Shown one piece after another: positions 23,439 through 37,169 of a DNA stretch of 64,000 nucleotides. Numbering within the stretch: position 1 is the first letter of the stretch; each line of letters begins with the position of its first letter. The stretch is from the NCBI GenBank assembly GCA_024305405.1, contig JAKNDB010000076.1:864501-928500 (forward strand), written 5' to 3'. This DNA is from Dirofilaria immitis. Its lineage: Eukaryota > Nematoda > Chromadorea > Rhabditida > Onchocercidae. A model generated the notes under the pieces. The model searched no databases and had not been told where the DNA came from. It saw nothing but the letters and a program-made list of their open reading frames with translations. Both the position numbers and the translations under genes were made by a program.

Positions 23439-24446
23439 ATGACAAGCTTGGAACTGCAAGATTCAAATAATGCTATTAATTTGCCGGGGCCAAGTAGCAT
23501 GGGTTGCAATACTTGGAATCGTGATCTAGGAAACACAAACACTACAAATATAGGTTCTCAACCACCTGAATACCATCAAATCGTCCCTACTCTTCGCTCA
23601 AATATTGAACAAATGCGAAAATGTATTTCTATCGACTTATTAACGGCTAGTCAAAGAGAAGCTAATTTCTTGCGAATGATCGATCGCAAGGCTCCAATAC
23701 TTTATGAACGAAGTGTCGTCGAAAATGCTGTCCGGCGCTATGAATGTTTTTGGCTTCCTATGCAGGTGACTTTTATTATTATTATATTTTTGATTGAGCT
23801 CTAAAAATGTTTCATAAAATACATATGCGAAAATAGAATTATTAAAATCAGAAATGTCAAAACTTTTAAGATCTTTTTGTTAAAATATTCAGGCTGATTA
23901 ATTCTCTGCTAAATTTTTATTTTATAATGCAAATAATGAGTATTCAAAATACAGTGCTTTTTAAAATATTGATCTGTTTAAATGCCAGGATTTAAATTTT
24001 GAAATGAAATCTTTCATTGAATTGATAAATACAAATTGTCACTTATGAGAAAATTTTTTTAATTATGAATAAAAATCGAAGAAATAAAACTTCCGAGCTG
24101 TCTTATTATGTAACAAGAATTTCTTCGAACTAAATACATTTCTCATGATTCTGAAGCATATCAGATAATGATAGAATGACAGTTATATTTTACCAATAAG
24201 CATATTTTTCGAAAGCAATTAGTCACTATTTAATCAAATGATTCGGTATTTATTATTGAAAACCTGTAAAGGTTTCTAGGACATCAAAAAAATTTTGATT
24301 GCTGAGTTTTTTTTTACTGAAAATAACTTTTATAAGTAGTTAATAAATTTATAGAGTTCACTGAAACATTTGAAGACTTTCTTCAACAACTGTTAAATGT
24401 GCAAACTTTGTCCATTAATTTGTGCTCTTTTTGCAAAAATATTCCA

Positions 24447-24508
<62 letters not shown>

Positions 24509-27500
24509 GAATTTAATTTTTAAACACAAATTTTGAAGTGATTTAGTTTATTTTTGCATATTTCGGAATTAATGTATATTGAAAGACTTGATGGACAACA
24601 ATTTATTATTAAGATATACTTCAATCTCATAAATGTATATAAGAAGTATGACGAATTGAGGAGGTAAGAATGAGAAAAAGCTAATGTACTTTTGTTCTTT
24701 TAGTTTCGGCTTTTAGGAAAAGATGTGGTTTCTATGATTTAAAATGTTTTTCAGGATCCTTAGAAGTTTTCACAAAGATTTTGAGAGAATTACAATAAGT
24801 AGCGAATCACATCCTAAATGTTTAATTTCCTCCATTTAGTGTAAAGTGATCTGGGAATGTTAGATTTACCTCTATGCAATAGTGAAATGAATCAAGGAAA
24901 CGTAGATATGGAAGAATTATGTCTCAGTTTGTTTAATAAATTCACAGTAATGATTTTGTTGATTACATGGACTGAATTAACTCGACTAAGAAGAACAGAA
25001 AAAATTTTTATGCGAGCAGAATTGTGAAATCAGAGTTCTTTTGAGAAGGATAGTTAGCATCATCAATAAAATTTGAGCGATTATGTCGATAGAGTGTACA
25101 CATAATTAATAAATTAATTGATCCATGTTTTGATGCGTTGCTGGATAGTAAATAAAGGAGAGGAATCAGAATCAATAAATTATATGAAATGATTACATTA
25201 TGTTCCATCAACAATGTATGATAATTATTATCATCCATCTGTTAACTACTGTCCTTGTTATCAACCTTTTATCAATGATTTCTTGTAGGCAGCACGCCCG
25301 GATGTCAGAAATATACCGCCACTGGATGTTCATTGGGTGTGGCACTGCCATATGTTAAGTCCGATACATTATCAGCAGGTCCGTCCGTTAAAATGGAATG
25401 ATTTTTTTAAAGAAATTTTGCTTCATTCTACTTTCTGTTTTTCATTTCAATTTCTAAAAATTTCAAAAAACGGCGCTTTTTACAATTTGAATAATTTTCA
25501 TTTCTGTCAGATCTGCTAGAATGCTAGAATAAACTCATTCGCTAATAAAATTATTAATGGGGATGACGCACTATGCGGGATTGATACTGTTATCATAAGG
25601 GATAATAGTATTTGCCAGTAATTTGAATGGTTTTCAGGACTGCGAAATGATATGTGGTACCGTGGTTGATCACAAATTACTGAGTTCGGATGAAATTCAG
25701 CAACGATACGAACAATCTGTTAGCATTTGGCAAAATTTTTGTGGTGACGAACCTTACGATTTTTTAACTTCCAAAAGTAACAATCATCAGCCATACCAGT
25801 CAAGATCATCATATGATATCGCTTCTGCTGCTCAGCGACAACGTAATTTTAATTATCAGGTGTTATTTACTCTGGTTGTTTTTTAGTATTATCGAGTTTT
25901 TTCAAAGTAAAATTGTGTTTAGTCAGATATTTCGAAAAAGATAGAAAATTGAATTTGCTATTTCAATAAATTTCGGATTTGAAGATTTTCTCAGTTTCAT
26001 CAAATTTCAAAACGTTTATTCTAAGTTTTCAGATCTCATTACCGCACTATACATCTCCAAAATTTATTAGCGACGCTGTAGAACGATACCTCTATTTTCT
26101 ATTGTTGAAACAAACTTACACGGATCAGTTTTTGACGCCTTGCTATGATTTTGATATTGTGTGGCACACACATCAGGTTCTTTGTTTAAGACATCTTTGA
26201 CCAAGATAAAATACAAATTTTGAGCCGAAGTTATAATTATAATTGTAAATTATTTTTCAGTAAACTGTAAATTAGCAAAAAAAGTAAGTCTCGCACGAAT
26301 TCCTGCATTTTGTTCTCGATTTAGGTCCATCCGCACTGTTACCTACGTGATTGCACAGCAATTTTCGGCTGGTTGATGAAACATGATGATACTGTAAATG
26401 ATCGCACAAAAATAGCAAATTACTTAAAGGTGAAGCGATGACGAAGCGACTTTGGGCTGCACATTTTCAAACTGGATTCTGGCGCAGAGGTTCAATGTAC
26501 AGGTATCTTTAAGTCAAAAATTAGCTAAAAACATTCTAAAATGTCGGCATAAAAAGTGATACTCAGGAGTAGTGCTATCATAATCTTTTCGTTTTAGAGG
26601 GCATCCAGCGCCGTCTTTCTTGGGCTTTGAAACGCAAGATTTGAATAATATTACTTATGGCCAAATGCACATACCGTCAATTACTCTACGTGAAATTCCG
26701 TTGCAACGAGAACAAGTTCGCCTAAAATTGCTCTATGGAAATAAAAAGGTCACGACTTTCAATGCAGATCTCACTTCGAAACAAGTAACTTTTTCGAAAG
26801 CTTTAATTCTCGAGGTTTTATCTCTTCGAAGTTTCTAGCGTGTAATACATGCAAAGAAAATGATCAATTTTCTGCGATTCAATAATTTCTTCTTTTTTCA
26901 AATAAGGTGACGAAATCAGGTTTTTCGTTAGTCTGGCAACCAACCGAGAATTCTACAAGCTCATCAATTGTGAAATTCCCATTTGAACGACGCAAACCTA
27001 AAGAATTATTTTTGAACTGGAACTTTTCGATAAAGTCTTCCTACAGAAGAAAGATGTAATAAAATTAACTGGGCTTGTTTCGCTAGAACAAGTAAACATT
27101 TATTCATGATTTTTTTCTGTTTTAAAATGATTATTATTCAATTATTTACTTGAAATCTTATTTTTGTTGATTAAATAACCTTTTTATGGTTATAAATTAT
27201 TTTTGTAACCAGTTTAGTTTTCACTATTTGAATGCTAAAAGCGTAACGGAAAGTATACCTTTGCAGTTTTTATTCTTAGTTAAATCTACTTAGTTTTTAG
27301 AAATCCAGTATCTTGCACTACTAAAATTCTACATTTTTTATTCTTAATAAAACAGTCTCTATTACCTGTATGGGAATTTGTAGTTACTATCACTTCCAAA
27401 CTCGAAAGTGTTCCAAAACGTTACTCAAATCAATGTAAAAAGTCGTGAGTCGGATGGAAATTTCAAAGCGAAGGTTAACATTACGACAAAGTAAATGAAT

Positions 27501-29661
27501 TTATTCTTTTATTATATGAGTTTTTCTTTCAACCGCTTTTTATGGTTTAATCCATATTTCTGACTACATATGTTAAATATGACTGAATATGACCTTTCCC
27601 AATTTCATAATTTTTTTGTTGCATAGTTCTTCTAAATTAATTCTAGAATCAGTTTTTGCTAAATTAAATTATAGCCTATCTTTGAACCGCGAACTACAAC
27701 TTATTGTTGGTGAATTTGTGCAACAGGAACTGATCCCGGATAGTCATTTATGGTTTTTATGTCAATCGGCAGCATTGAATCGTGCCGCTCTACAGTCATC
27801 AGTAGTCATTCATTTAGCCACACATACGTTTGTTTCTTTATAATTTATCTATTCATCTGCAATAAGCTATTATGTGACTCAAGATTGAGCACTTCAACGT
27901 GTAGGTATGATGTAAGATGTATTAATAGAGCTCAACTAATTTGAAAAAGAATTTAAGCAAAAAAATCGATAATGATTTGCAGGCTTGTGGATTCTCGTGA
28001 TGGTACAAAATATACCATCCAAGTGGCACATAGTGCCTCACTACTGTTATCAATGATACTGGTTTACGGATGGCAACAACGATTACTCTGTATGGCTCAC
28101 TTAATAGGTGCGGATACTCTTCCTTCAAAAGATCAGCTGGATACTAATCTCGTTAGTCTGTCATTTATCTTTCATTTTGCAGTGATAATCCATCACATTG
28201 CAAATTAGTTATATTCCTTAAATTTGAATAAGCAATTTTTTTTCGAAGGTATTTTTTAATTGAAACTTAACATGACTCACCTTGATAAATTTTATATATA
28301 TACATTTCAGCAATTTCTACCGCATTTGTCAGCACCAGATGAGCGAGCAATCGTTGTAATGAATAAGGATGGTGATTTTGCTATTGTTAAAGGGAAATGG
28401 ATTGGTTTCAGTCGCAAAGTTGCAGGCGACAAAGAGCAGAAAGCAAAACCTGGAAATCCTGGGAAACTACAGGTCTCTTAAGGTTCTGTGGTATGAAGAG
28501 AAAAAATAGGAGTTATTTTCTCTTACTATTAAATTACTAATCTTCTGCATATATTTTTCTGTCGCTTATCAAAGTAGATTATTTCAAGGTAGATGCATTT
28601 AACTTGCTAAAAAATACGGTACAGAAGTTCGAGATTCCGGGTCCTGAAGGAAGCACACTCTTCGTCATAGGAGGTATGTGAGATAATTTGAATATTATGA
28701 ACAGAGCAAAACGATTTTATTAGTTTCCAATTAAATTTCAAATTATCAGATTCGCTTTCTTAAATTGTTATGCGAGTAACGAGAGAAGCAGAACTACTTT
28801 ATATATTAGATTGAATTGTGAAATATATATGCGTATATTTTGATTTCAATAGGAGACAAAGCGCCGGTTAGGTGAAGAAATTAAATTTTCTAATAAAAGC
28901 TGCTACTGTTTTGTTGCATAGGAGCAATTTTATGAAGTGATGGAAGCCAATAGGAAAAATTGACACTATTATTTTAGAAGCACAAGCACGTCTGCCAAGT
29001 AAAAGAATACAGTGTCGATCAATACAAACTGCCGAACACCTGGCTTGTGTTTTCAGTGTCGCAACTTTATTCGTACTTTGTAATCCTGATAAAGTAAATA
29101 CATACGTTTTTTAAGTTATTATTTGTTCATGCGATCTATTTCGTTCCATAGAAAAAAATTTTTTTAAGTTGCACTTTTCTAAACGTTTTTCTTCTAAATT
29201 TGATAGAGTGGTTGGCAGGAAAGAAGCTACGTTTCTTAATGATGTTGATAATTTGACATTTGTAAACATAATATTTCGTACTTATTAGATTTTTCCAAAT
29301 ATTAATTAATCACCGTCACGTGATAAAAATAATAAATGAAGAGATGTGAGAAAGAACTGAAATATGTGCTAAGGGATTAGAAGCAACTAGTAGTTAGACG
29401 ATTAACTGATAGGGGATATGGCTAAATTGATTAAATTTTTATTTAAAAAAACATTTTAAATTATTATTTAACAAAATTATTATTATAAATTTAGTTAATT
29501 TATATATCAAATATGATATAAAATTTAATCAATTTAAATACATCATAATATTTTAATCATTTTTTCTTTTTTTCCTTTGTCTAATAATCTATTGAATATT
29601 TGATAAAATATATTGTTTTATTATATATCAATGAATTTAATTAAATTAAATTCTCCATTAC

Positions 29662-29699
<38 letters not shown>

Positions 29700-30377
29700 G
29701 TAAGATTTTCATCATAATTTTGCAGGGAATAATTTGATTATTGATTTAATATTAATCTTTGTGTTTCCAATGTCAAGTAAACTTTATTTTAGATTCGTTC
29801 TCGTAATGATACAAACAGTATTGCATACCAGTGTCATAAATGGCCTTTGACATTAGCGTGTGGTTATGGAAAAGCATTGCCATCTAACAGGCACTTGAAT
29901 TCAAATCAAGAAGTTAATGAAGATTTGGATATGTCTGCTGCATTAATTGCTGTTTGCACAGGAAGTTGCGATGATGCTATATGTGGAGCATGTGGTGCTT
30001 GCGGTTAGTTAAACGTTTCCCTTAAACTTTATATTTATTGATTACTATATTAATATTTTATTTCTTATCTTAGTCCTCTTACGATTGTGTGAAAGATGCA
30101 ATTATTTTAGCAGTTGCATCATCGATAATGCCTTACCATAAACTTATTTTTGCTCTGCTTTCGATTCTTATTTCATTAGTTCGGTCACTCTCGGTATCAT
30201 GGCTTTTCCTTTTATTTCGAATAAAAATAATTTCTAGAATTTCTGAATAACATGAGAAGTTTGCTATATATTTGAGATATGAAAATGTCCAACATTTTAT
30301 ATTTTGTAGGTGCTTGTGGTGCATGTGGTGGTTGCGGTGGTTGTGGTGGCTGTGGTGGTTGCGGAGGTTGTGGATAA
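23439..30377 (+). CDS. GRDP-like (DUF1399) protein with Cys-Gly-rich C-terminus
   Basis: Sixteen exons: 23439-23765, 25289-25378, 25638-25859, 26033-26176, 26325-26502, 26598-26814, 26907-27091, 27356-27490, 27627-27827, 27983-28151, 28311-28472, 28589-28673, 28853-28866, 28922-29093, 29793-30003, 30310-30377; about 859 residues. The N-terminal half has the family signatures LDVHWVWHCHMLSPIHYQQ and YDFDIVWHTHQ|VHPHCYLRDC, the WHxH motifs typical of glycine-rich-domain-containing (GRDP/DUF1399) proteins. The middle may hold a C2-like beta region. The end is a run of Cys-Gly repeats (CGACGACGGCGGCGG type). The molecular function of the family is not settled. Four single-base faults lie inside clear exons: missing A in 26408-26412, missing A at 27015-27016, extra base in 27413-27418, extra A in 28955-28959; all flanking phases agree after allowing for them. 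The start directly follows an acceptor-like ATTTTAG, so a 5' UTR exon or trans-splicing is likely. The 14-nt exon at 28853-28866 is needed to keep phase. Confidence 0.8.
24451..24505. repeat. (TA)n microsatellite in intron 1 of the GRDP-like gene
   Basis: About 27 uninterrupted TA dinucleotides; self-complementary. Confidence 0.95.
29658..29703. repeat. 46-bp perfect palindrome, TTACAG-(AT)n-CTGTAA
   Basis: An AT dinucleotide tract flanked by matching arms TTACAG and CTGTAA, in the intron between exons 14 and 15 of the GRDP-like gene. It can fold into a cruciform or RNA hairpin. Confidence 0.9.
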
Positions 30378-30401
30378 GACTATGATGGATCATTTTACAA
30401 A

Positions 30402-30407
30402 AATAAA
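30402..30407 (+). terminator. polyadenylation signal AATAAA of the GRDP-like gene
   Basis: AATAAA 24 bases after the stop codon at 30375-30377, in a normal position for a short nematode 3' UTR. Confidence 0.55.
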
Positions 30408-33331
30408 AACGAAGATTTCTTCACTGCTCCATATCTTTGTAATTATTATAGTTTCGCAACACCTTTTCCTCACTTTTGAACGCATGGGGAATAATATTAG
30501 AGCAGTGACATGCGCCGAAGATTTCGGAATTTTGAATTTGATCCGTTTCTGTCAGATTGCTCGGTTTTTGCCATAAGCATTGATTGAGATAGTGCATGTT
30601 AAATGTTTGTGAAATGATTAACTTAGTTCTGATATCTGTTGAACGGTTCTCAATCCTCCTTTTTCTTTATAAATTTAACTCTGTCCTTTAGAATTTTTTG
30701 ACTAAAAATTTTCAACTTTTCCAAAGATCAAAATGTGTTGAATATTCTTCATCAACGTGAGATACTAAGAAAATAGCTAAATATTGTAACTTTTCATTCG
30801 CTAATTGAATTTTATTACAACTTCACATACTCTGATTCATTACGAATTCAAAAAGCAGGTATTTCTTTTTTTTCTCGACTCGAAAAAGCCATCTGTGAGA
30901 AACAGTCGTAAAGATTCATGTGATTCTTTTTCTTGTTTATATATTTGGTAATATTCATTTAATACTAACTGTTCCATGTCATCGTAAATGCGATTAGTGT
31001 TATTCAATTTTTTCTTACTATTTGAATTCGTCTGTTTGATCGTTTCGGTGAAACTTACTTGAATTCATCACCTCCATCCTATAAAATTCGGTCTGTATAG
31101 CTCTTTGCAAGAAGAATCCAGATATGGCAAGCGAAAAAGGTCTTATTTATTCAGCTTCGAAAAAATGACACTATTTTATGAGAAAAGTCCATGTACTTAG
31201 ATTTTTATGGGCAAAGTATTACTCGCAAATTCATATTTGTAATTGTTAAGATCACTTGATACTATAAATCTCTCATGATTTTGGTTAACTGTGTAGCAGA
31301 TAAAGTCTATTGTCTTTTCAATATAGTTTTAAATTCCCTGTCATCTATTAGCATTTCTATTGAATGTCTGGGGAAAATGCAATCATTTTGTTTATGCATA
31401 TAAAAATATCAGAAAAATACAGAATGATCATGAATATTATATTCGATACTGTCAGCATATGAACAGAAACGAAAAAACTGTAGTAACGATGTCTTCCTGA
31501 TTTGAGAAGCCGATAAGGAATAGATTAGACCCCACTGTTTTCTTCACATGGAAAAAATAATGATTGACCATCACAAATCATTGAAAATTTTGCGCTTGTG
31601 TAGCGATATGAACTATAAAATTGAAATGTGGTTGGCACTCAAAGAAGAATTTAGAAGATACTTTGTTAACTTCAATATCCATAAATGAGCACTGAAACAA
31701 ACATCAAAATACAGCAAAGCAGAGGAGCAGATTGTGTAGTATAGGTAAAATGTTGCAATTTTCATGGAAAACGCAATATTCGGGAATAAAACATCAATTA
31801 ATCCCAATGTTGCAACTGGAAATGCGAATACGATGTCCACAATATGTTAATTAAAAATATCAAAACGAGAAAAATCGAATGCATTATTTGGCACCAGATA
31901 TGGTTTTATTCGATAAATAAAAAATTATATTAATCCAAAAGATCTTCTAATCTTATCTTTTTCAGATAGCTCTAAATTCCTTATCATCCTTAATAATGAA
32001 TGTTCTTAAACATAAAAGGAAGGTGATATTAATAAAACTAATTTAAGTAAACGAGACGTCTGTGATACCACAAAAAAAGCGGGTCATTCTCTTGCTCAGT
32101 ACTTTATCATGGAAATTGCAGGTAGTAAACTGAAATAAGGTAAGAAAAAACTCTCTGAGAAAACAAATGTTTTCTCACAATCTAAAAAAAGATTCTGAAA
32201 CGTTATTTGGATTTTATTTCAGGAATCTTATTCTCATCTTGTTTTTCAAGAATGACCAAAGACAAAGCTAGTAGTGGTAAAGAACGAAATGCGAAATACG
32301 ATAACAGCACCACTAGAATATAATTTGTGACCTGTAATAAATTATAATTCATAAATTATGCTCTTCAAAATAAAGACGAGGACAATTTAACATTTTGTTT
32401 TAAAAATGATAAAGTTATTACTATTTCTTTGAGCACATCCATAAAAAATAATAAGGCTTTGAAAAACATGAAAAGACTAGTATAAACACCGAGTAAGATT
32501 AACATTTAAGTCATTTGATAGGACTTAAATTATAAAAATAATTGCAAACGTTACATGTAGTTTTTATAAAGAATTGATACTGCATGTCTAAAATATTCGA
32601 ATTTCATCAATCTTTACGTGACTAAAAAATTTAATTTTAAGCTATTCCAAATTGCATAGAACAATTATTTGAGAAACAGCAAAAAAACAATGATGTAAGT
32701 CCTATGAGTAATCAACAACTATAGTGTCTATAAATTTCTCACAGATAAGCTCATAAATACATTTCCATTTCTATGCTTTTTGTTATCATCTTCTTTTCTT
32801 GGCCACATTTTTTATTTGAGGATACATCATGCCGGTATTTTGCTTATGCATCCGTCATTCCTTTATCACGATATAGATGAATGAAGAGCTAAAGGAAAGT
32901 GGGCCTGCCTTAAGTATTGCCATCAAAGCGACTCAATCTTTTTTAAAATAGTCCAGAAGAATACAGGAGTAAAATACCTAATAGTTGCTAGTCGATACAT
33001 TGATCATTCGTTTAATCAGCTTTAATCTTAGAAAAATCCATACATTCCATTTGTTCACACCTTGCGAGCACAGAATTTATACCTTTCTCTTCTCATTTAT
33101 TCTTCTGCCTCAATCTGAAACAAAAAAGTTTGCTGAAATAATAATATCCAGCCAAAAAAATAACCCAAATGGTATCCTCTAACTAGCAAAAAATAAGATG
33201 TGAAAATGGAATTTCGTCAAATGTATGAATGATTTTACGGCAAAATTTATTATTATATAAGAACGTATTCAGAACAGTGATTGATCGACATTTTTGCTTC
33301 ATAAAAGAATCAGATTAAGAAAAATGAAAGC
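30408..33331. other. intergenic, no gene seen
   Basis: AT-rich region between the convergent GRDP-like gene (+) and the Ig-domain gene (-). No reading frame with supporting splice sites was found. Confidence 0.4.
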
Positions 33332-35255
33332 TTACAGCTTCTGCTCGCTCCATTTCTTCCTGCACTCAGAGAATAGAATTATTAGCAGAAGCAATAGGAC
33401 AATAATGATAATCACGAGCAGTGGCCATAACCATGCTAATTCACCTGTACAATGTATCACATTTAGAGGAGAAGTTATTTTGTACAAATCCATTGTTTGA
33501 AATAAGATTACAAAGACTCACTTTTAACTCGTACTATCTTAGCCAGCATCACTTGGTGTGTTTCTGTATGTCCATTTATGGCATACTCATTTGTTGCTGT
33601 ACATTCATATAAACCTTTATCATTATCATTCACTTGATCAATCAGTATTCTTCCATCACTTTTTATATTTATGCGGTCATCTTTCGTAGCTGAATAGTGC
33701 ACAAGAATGATGCGAAATTGAAATCAAAAGGGTAACGGTCTTCATAATATTATTTATAATTTAGCATTTAAATTTGAATGAGTAATGACTGACAATCAAA
33801 TATATATATTTCACATAAAAACAATATCTTTTGTTGGTGTAGAGATGTATGGATGTTAGTATGGGAAGAAATTCACTCTTGAAATAAATCAAAAGAAGTA
33901 ACTTAGGCCTCAAACGAAAAGAACACGGAGATAATTATATGTTTTTCATTTCTTAAAAATTCCTCTATATAACAATCTCGATCATTAGAAAGAAAAGTCG
34001 AATACTTACTGAATTCTTTACCATCTTTTGTCCAGGAAAAGTGAGGCGCAGGGAAAGCAATCACCGGACAAGTAATCTCGGCTGATGAGCCTCGAACAAC
34101 TGTAACACCGTTACTATCGAATGAAAACGGATCATTTTTTCGCGCTTCAAAGTGTCCAGTATCTGCTAGAACCACAGGACGAACTAAATAACATCAACAA
34201 TTGAAATGAGAGATAAAACGGCTTGAAAGAAAATTCAAATTATCAAACTTTGATTACATAGCTGGCAAAAAGTATTTTTGCTTTTATTTGTCATTCATAA
34301 CAACCAAATTGAATTACTCAAAAGATACATGAACATTTTCTTATTCGTACTATCAATAATACTGCAATATTCCTTGATTTTAATCTAACTATTCACTGTC
34401 AATAATCAAAAGTAATTGTGATAATCAGATTATTTCATCCGAGGCATTTTCGTTCATATTTATATTGTTCGAATTACGGTATTATTAATAGAATCGAATC
34501 CCCAAAATAAAATGATATGCTTCTGCAGAATTAGCAATAAGTTGTAGAATAAAGCGTAAATTTTTAATATAAAGCACCGAATACTTGATGATTGCCACTG
34601 ACACTCATCCCATTAGTTGTCGTCAACCTGCACGCATAACTACCGGAATCAGCAACATCCGCTAGACCAAAGTGATGATAAGCACGTTTATGATCACTAC
34701 TTATATCAGCTTTAAATATTTTACCGTCTCGTTTTCGTATAAACACCGCTGATTTAATTTGTGATACTGCGCCTCGATCTTCCGCCTGCAAATATCGCAA
34801 TAATTCGGCCGATCGCTAAAAAGACAAAATGTCGCAGTATCGTAACATCTTTGCAGAACATGTTATATCATTCTACGTTAAACATATATTTAATCTTCAG
34901 ATTTTTCAATACTTTTTATAGATCTACGAATAATAATATTTTTATGATAAACCAATTTATTCCAGTGAAAGTTAACCATGGATTTCAAAGTTAGAATTGA
35001 GAAAAAATGATTCGACCTCTAGATAATTAAAAATTTACGCATAGAATTATAAGAAGAATCAACCTGGCACCATAATGTGACATTTTCCTGTGAACGCAAT
35101 GGATTATGGGTTGAAGTTCGAGCAGAGGAAACCATAATGACGGCATACGGATTACCTTTTGCTTGAACTGCTTGACAAAACCGTTGCACAAATAATATGA
35201 ATAACTGTACAATGATTAATGATAATTTAGTATGTGATGATACATCTAACCACAT
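33332..35255 (-). CDS. two-Ig-domain single-pass membrane protein (ZIG/basigin-like)
   Basis: Five exons on the minus strand: 35255-35064, 34815-34578, 34183-34010, 33689-33522, 33444-33332, all phases matching, about 294 residues, no frame damage. A signal peptide (residues about 10-30, LSLIIVQLFILFVQ) precedes a first Ig domain with Cys in TLWCQ (about 63) and ADSGSYACRL (about 126), and a second with ITCPV (about 182), SWTKDG and KGLYECTA (about 231). A stalk leads to the membrane helix WLWPLLVIIIIVLLLLIILF (about 264-283) and a short basic tail, CRKKWSEQKL. Two Ig domains plus one helix resemble nematode ZIG proteins that keep an anchor, and basigin/neuroplastin. It is likely a neuronal or muscle surface adhesion protein (inference). 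The first Ig domain lacks the usual central Trp spacing. Confidence 0.85.
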
Positions 35256-37109
35256 TATTTCGAAACAATTTCTTTTGCTGGAAAATAGTATCGCTACTCA
35301 GAATTATAATAGTCACCTGAAAAAGTTATCAATTAACTTCGTTTGGACCAGCCTGAAACCAGAAATTTCAGCGAAAATAGGAATCTTAGTATTTTCAAGC
35401 TAAAAATTAAGATGAACAGCTGTGAAAGAAACTGGAAAATTATATTAGCAATAAAGTCATTGAATGAATTAAATTATGCAAAAGAACATAATAATATAGA
35501 TCATAAAGTTTTAAAGCAAAGCCATGATAAGTGTGAAATTCAATAAAAATAAAAGCAGATAAGAAACAAAAATATGCAAATTTAGTATGTACAATTTAAT
35601 TTCTCATCATTTCAATGGATTATCATATAGTAAATACAAAAGGATAATTTTAGATATGTGTGGTGAAATCTTTTCAGCTATGATCAGCAAACAGACGTGT
35701 GAAAATAATTCTCTTTTGATAGGCTAAATTTTCATGTTCGAGAATTTTCAGATTATTCAAAGAGACAATTTAACTTAAAAAGTTCGCAGATCCGAGAATG
35801 AAACTATATCGATCAGATGACTTATGCATATGAAGGAATTGCCTGCAACGTTTTGTAGTGATATAAGAGAGGAAACGAAACATCTTTTATAAAAGTTTTA
35901 CTTTAAATATCTTTCATCTCAAATTATCCGAATAATTGACTCTCAAAAGCTAAAGTTGAATAAAATTTTTTTCACTAAATAGGTTCTAGCATTTATTTTG
36001 CTTGTTAGTTCGACTCCATAGATCTCTTGACGAAAAGGATGAAACGATTTTCAGCATGATCACGAACAGATGATGAAAAATATATATGTGACAACAAAAA
36101 ATGGCGTTGTATTTTTCTAAAGCGGGCAAAGACTGGTGAATAATTACTCGGTACGAGAAAATTTATGGATATGCGAATTTGATTTTGCAATAATTTTGAA
36201 TAAGAAATGAATTTCTATTTGAAGTGAAATCGGAGATGATATGAATAATTGAGGACAAAGTTATTTAAAACGTGAATGAACAGAGAAACCTATTATAAGA
36301 GAATCAAATAATTTTTTCTTATATTTATTTACAAGTCGTAAAAAATATTTTATCAATTTTTTTGATAATACAGAATTTATACTAGTGACTTTTAAATAAT
36401 CAACAATCAGAATATTAAATAGGAGGAATAAATATGCAAGAGGAATTGTAAAAATAATTAATTTCTTTCTTTTCAATAAAGTTACTAATGGGTAACAATG
36501 AAATATACACTAAGGAATTATTACTACAGTTAAATGCTTTTTATAATCTCATTATTACATGCCAACTTAGGCTAAAGAATTTACTTAATGGATGCTTAAT
36601 TAGCAAATGTTTATATAAATAATAAATGAATGATATTTATGGCACTACTAACTAGAACAAAATTGAAGTAAATTTATTTCCCGAATAATACTTCATTTTG
36701 AAGCGAGCACATTTACAAAATAATGATAATAGTGATAGCTATAAGTAAGGGAATGGATATAGTACGATAATGATGATGATGATGATAGATACTGCGAGCT
36801 ATAATAATTTTATATTTCTTATGATTCCATAATGCTTCATCAGAGACAGCAAATCATTAATCAGAAAATGGATATAATATATGTATAGACAGGCTGCTGC
36901 TGCTGGAATGTTGATTATGACCTGACGTAATATCAATAGCATCATCTTCCTTCTTATCTTTTCTCATACTCTGATGTCCAGTAGTTAGCCGTTTGCAAGC
37001 TAATCTTTTTTTCTTCATTTTATCACTCTTTTCAATCTTCTCGTTCGGAAATATATTAATATATATATTATATGCATAAACACATAAACGCATACATACA
37101 TACATACAT

Positions 37110-37122
37110 ACGTACACACACA

Positions 37123-37169
<47 letters not shown>
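37110..37169. repeat. (CA)n-(TA)n compound microsatellite
   Basis: About 18 CA units run into 10 TA units. The minus-strand open frame across it (CVCVCV, YIYIYI) is an artefact. Confidence 0.95.
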
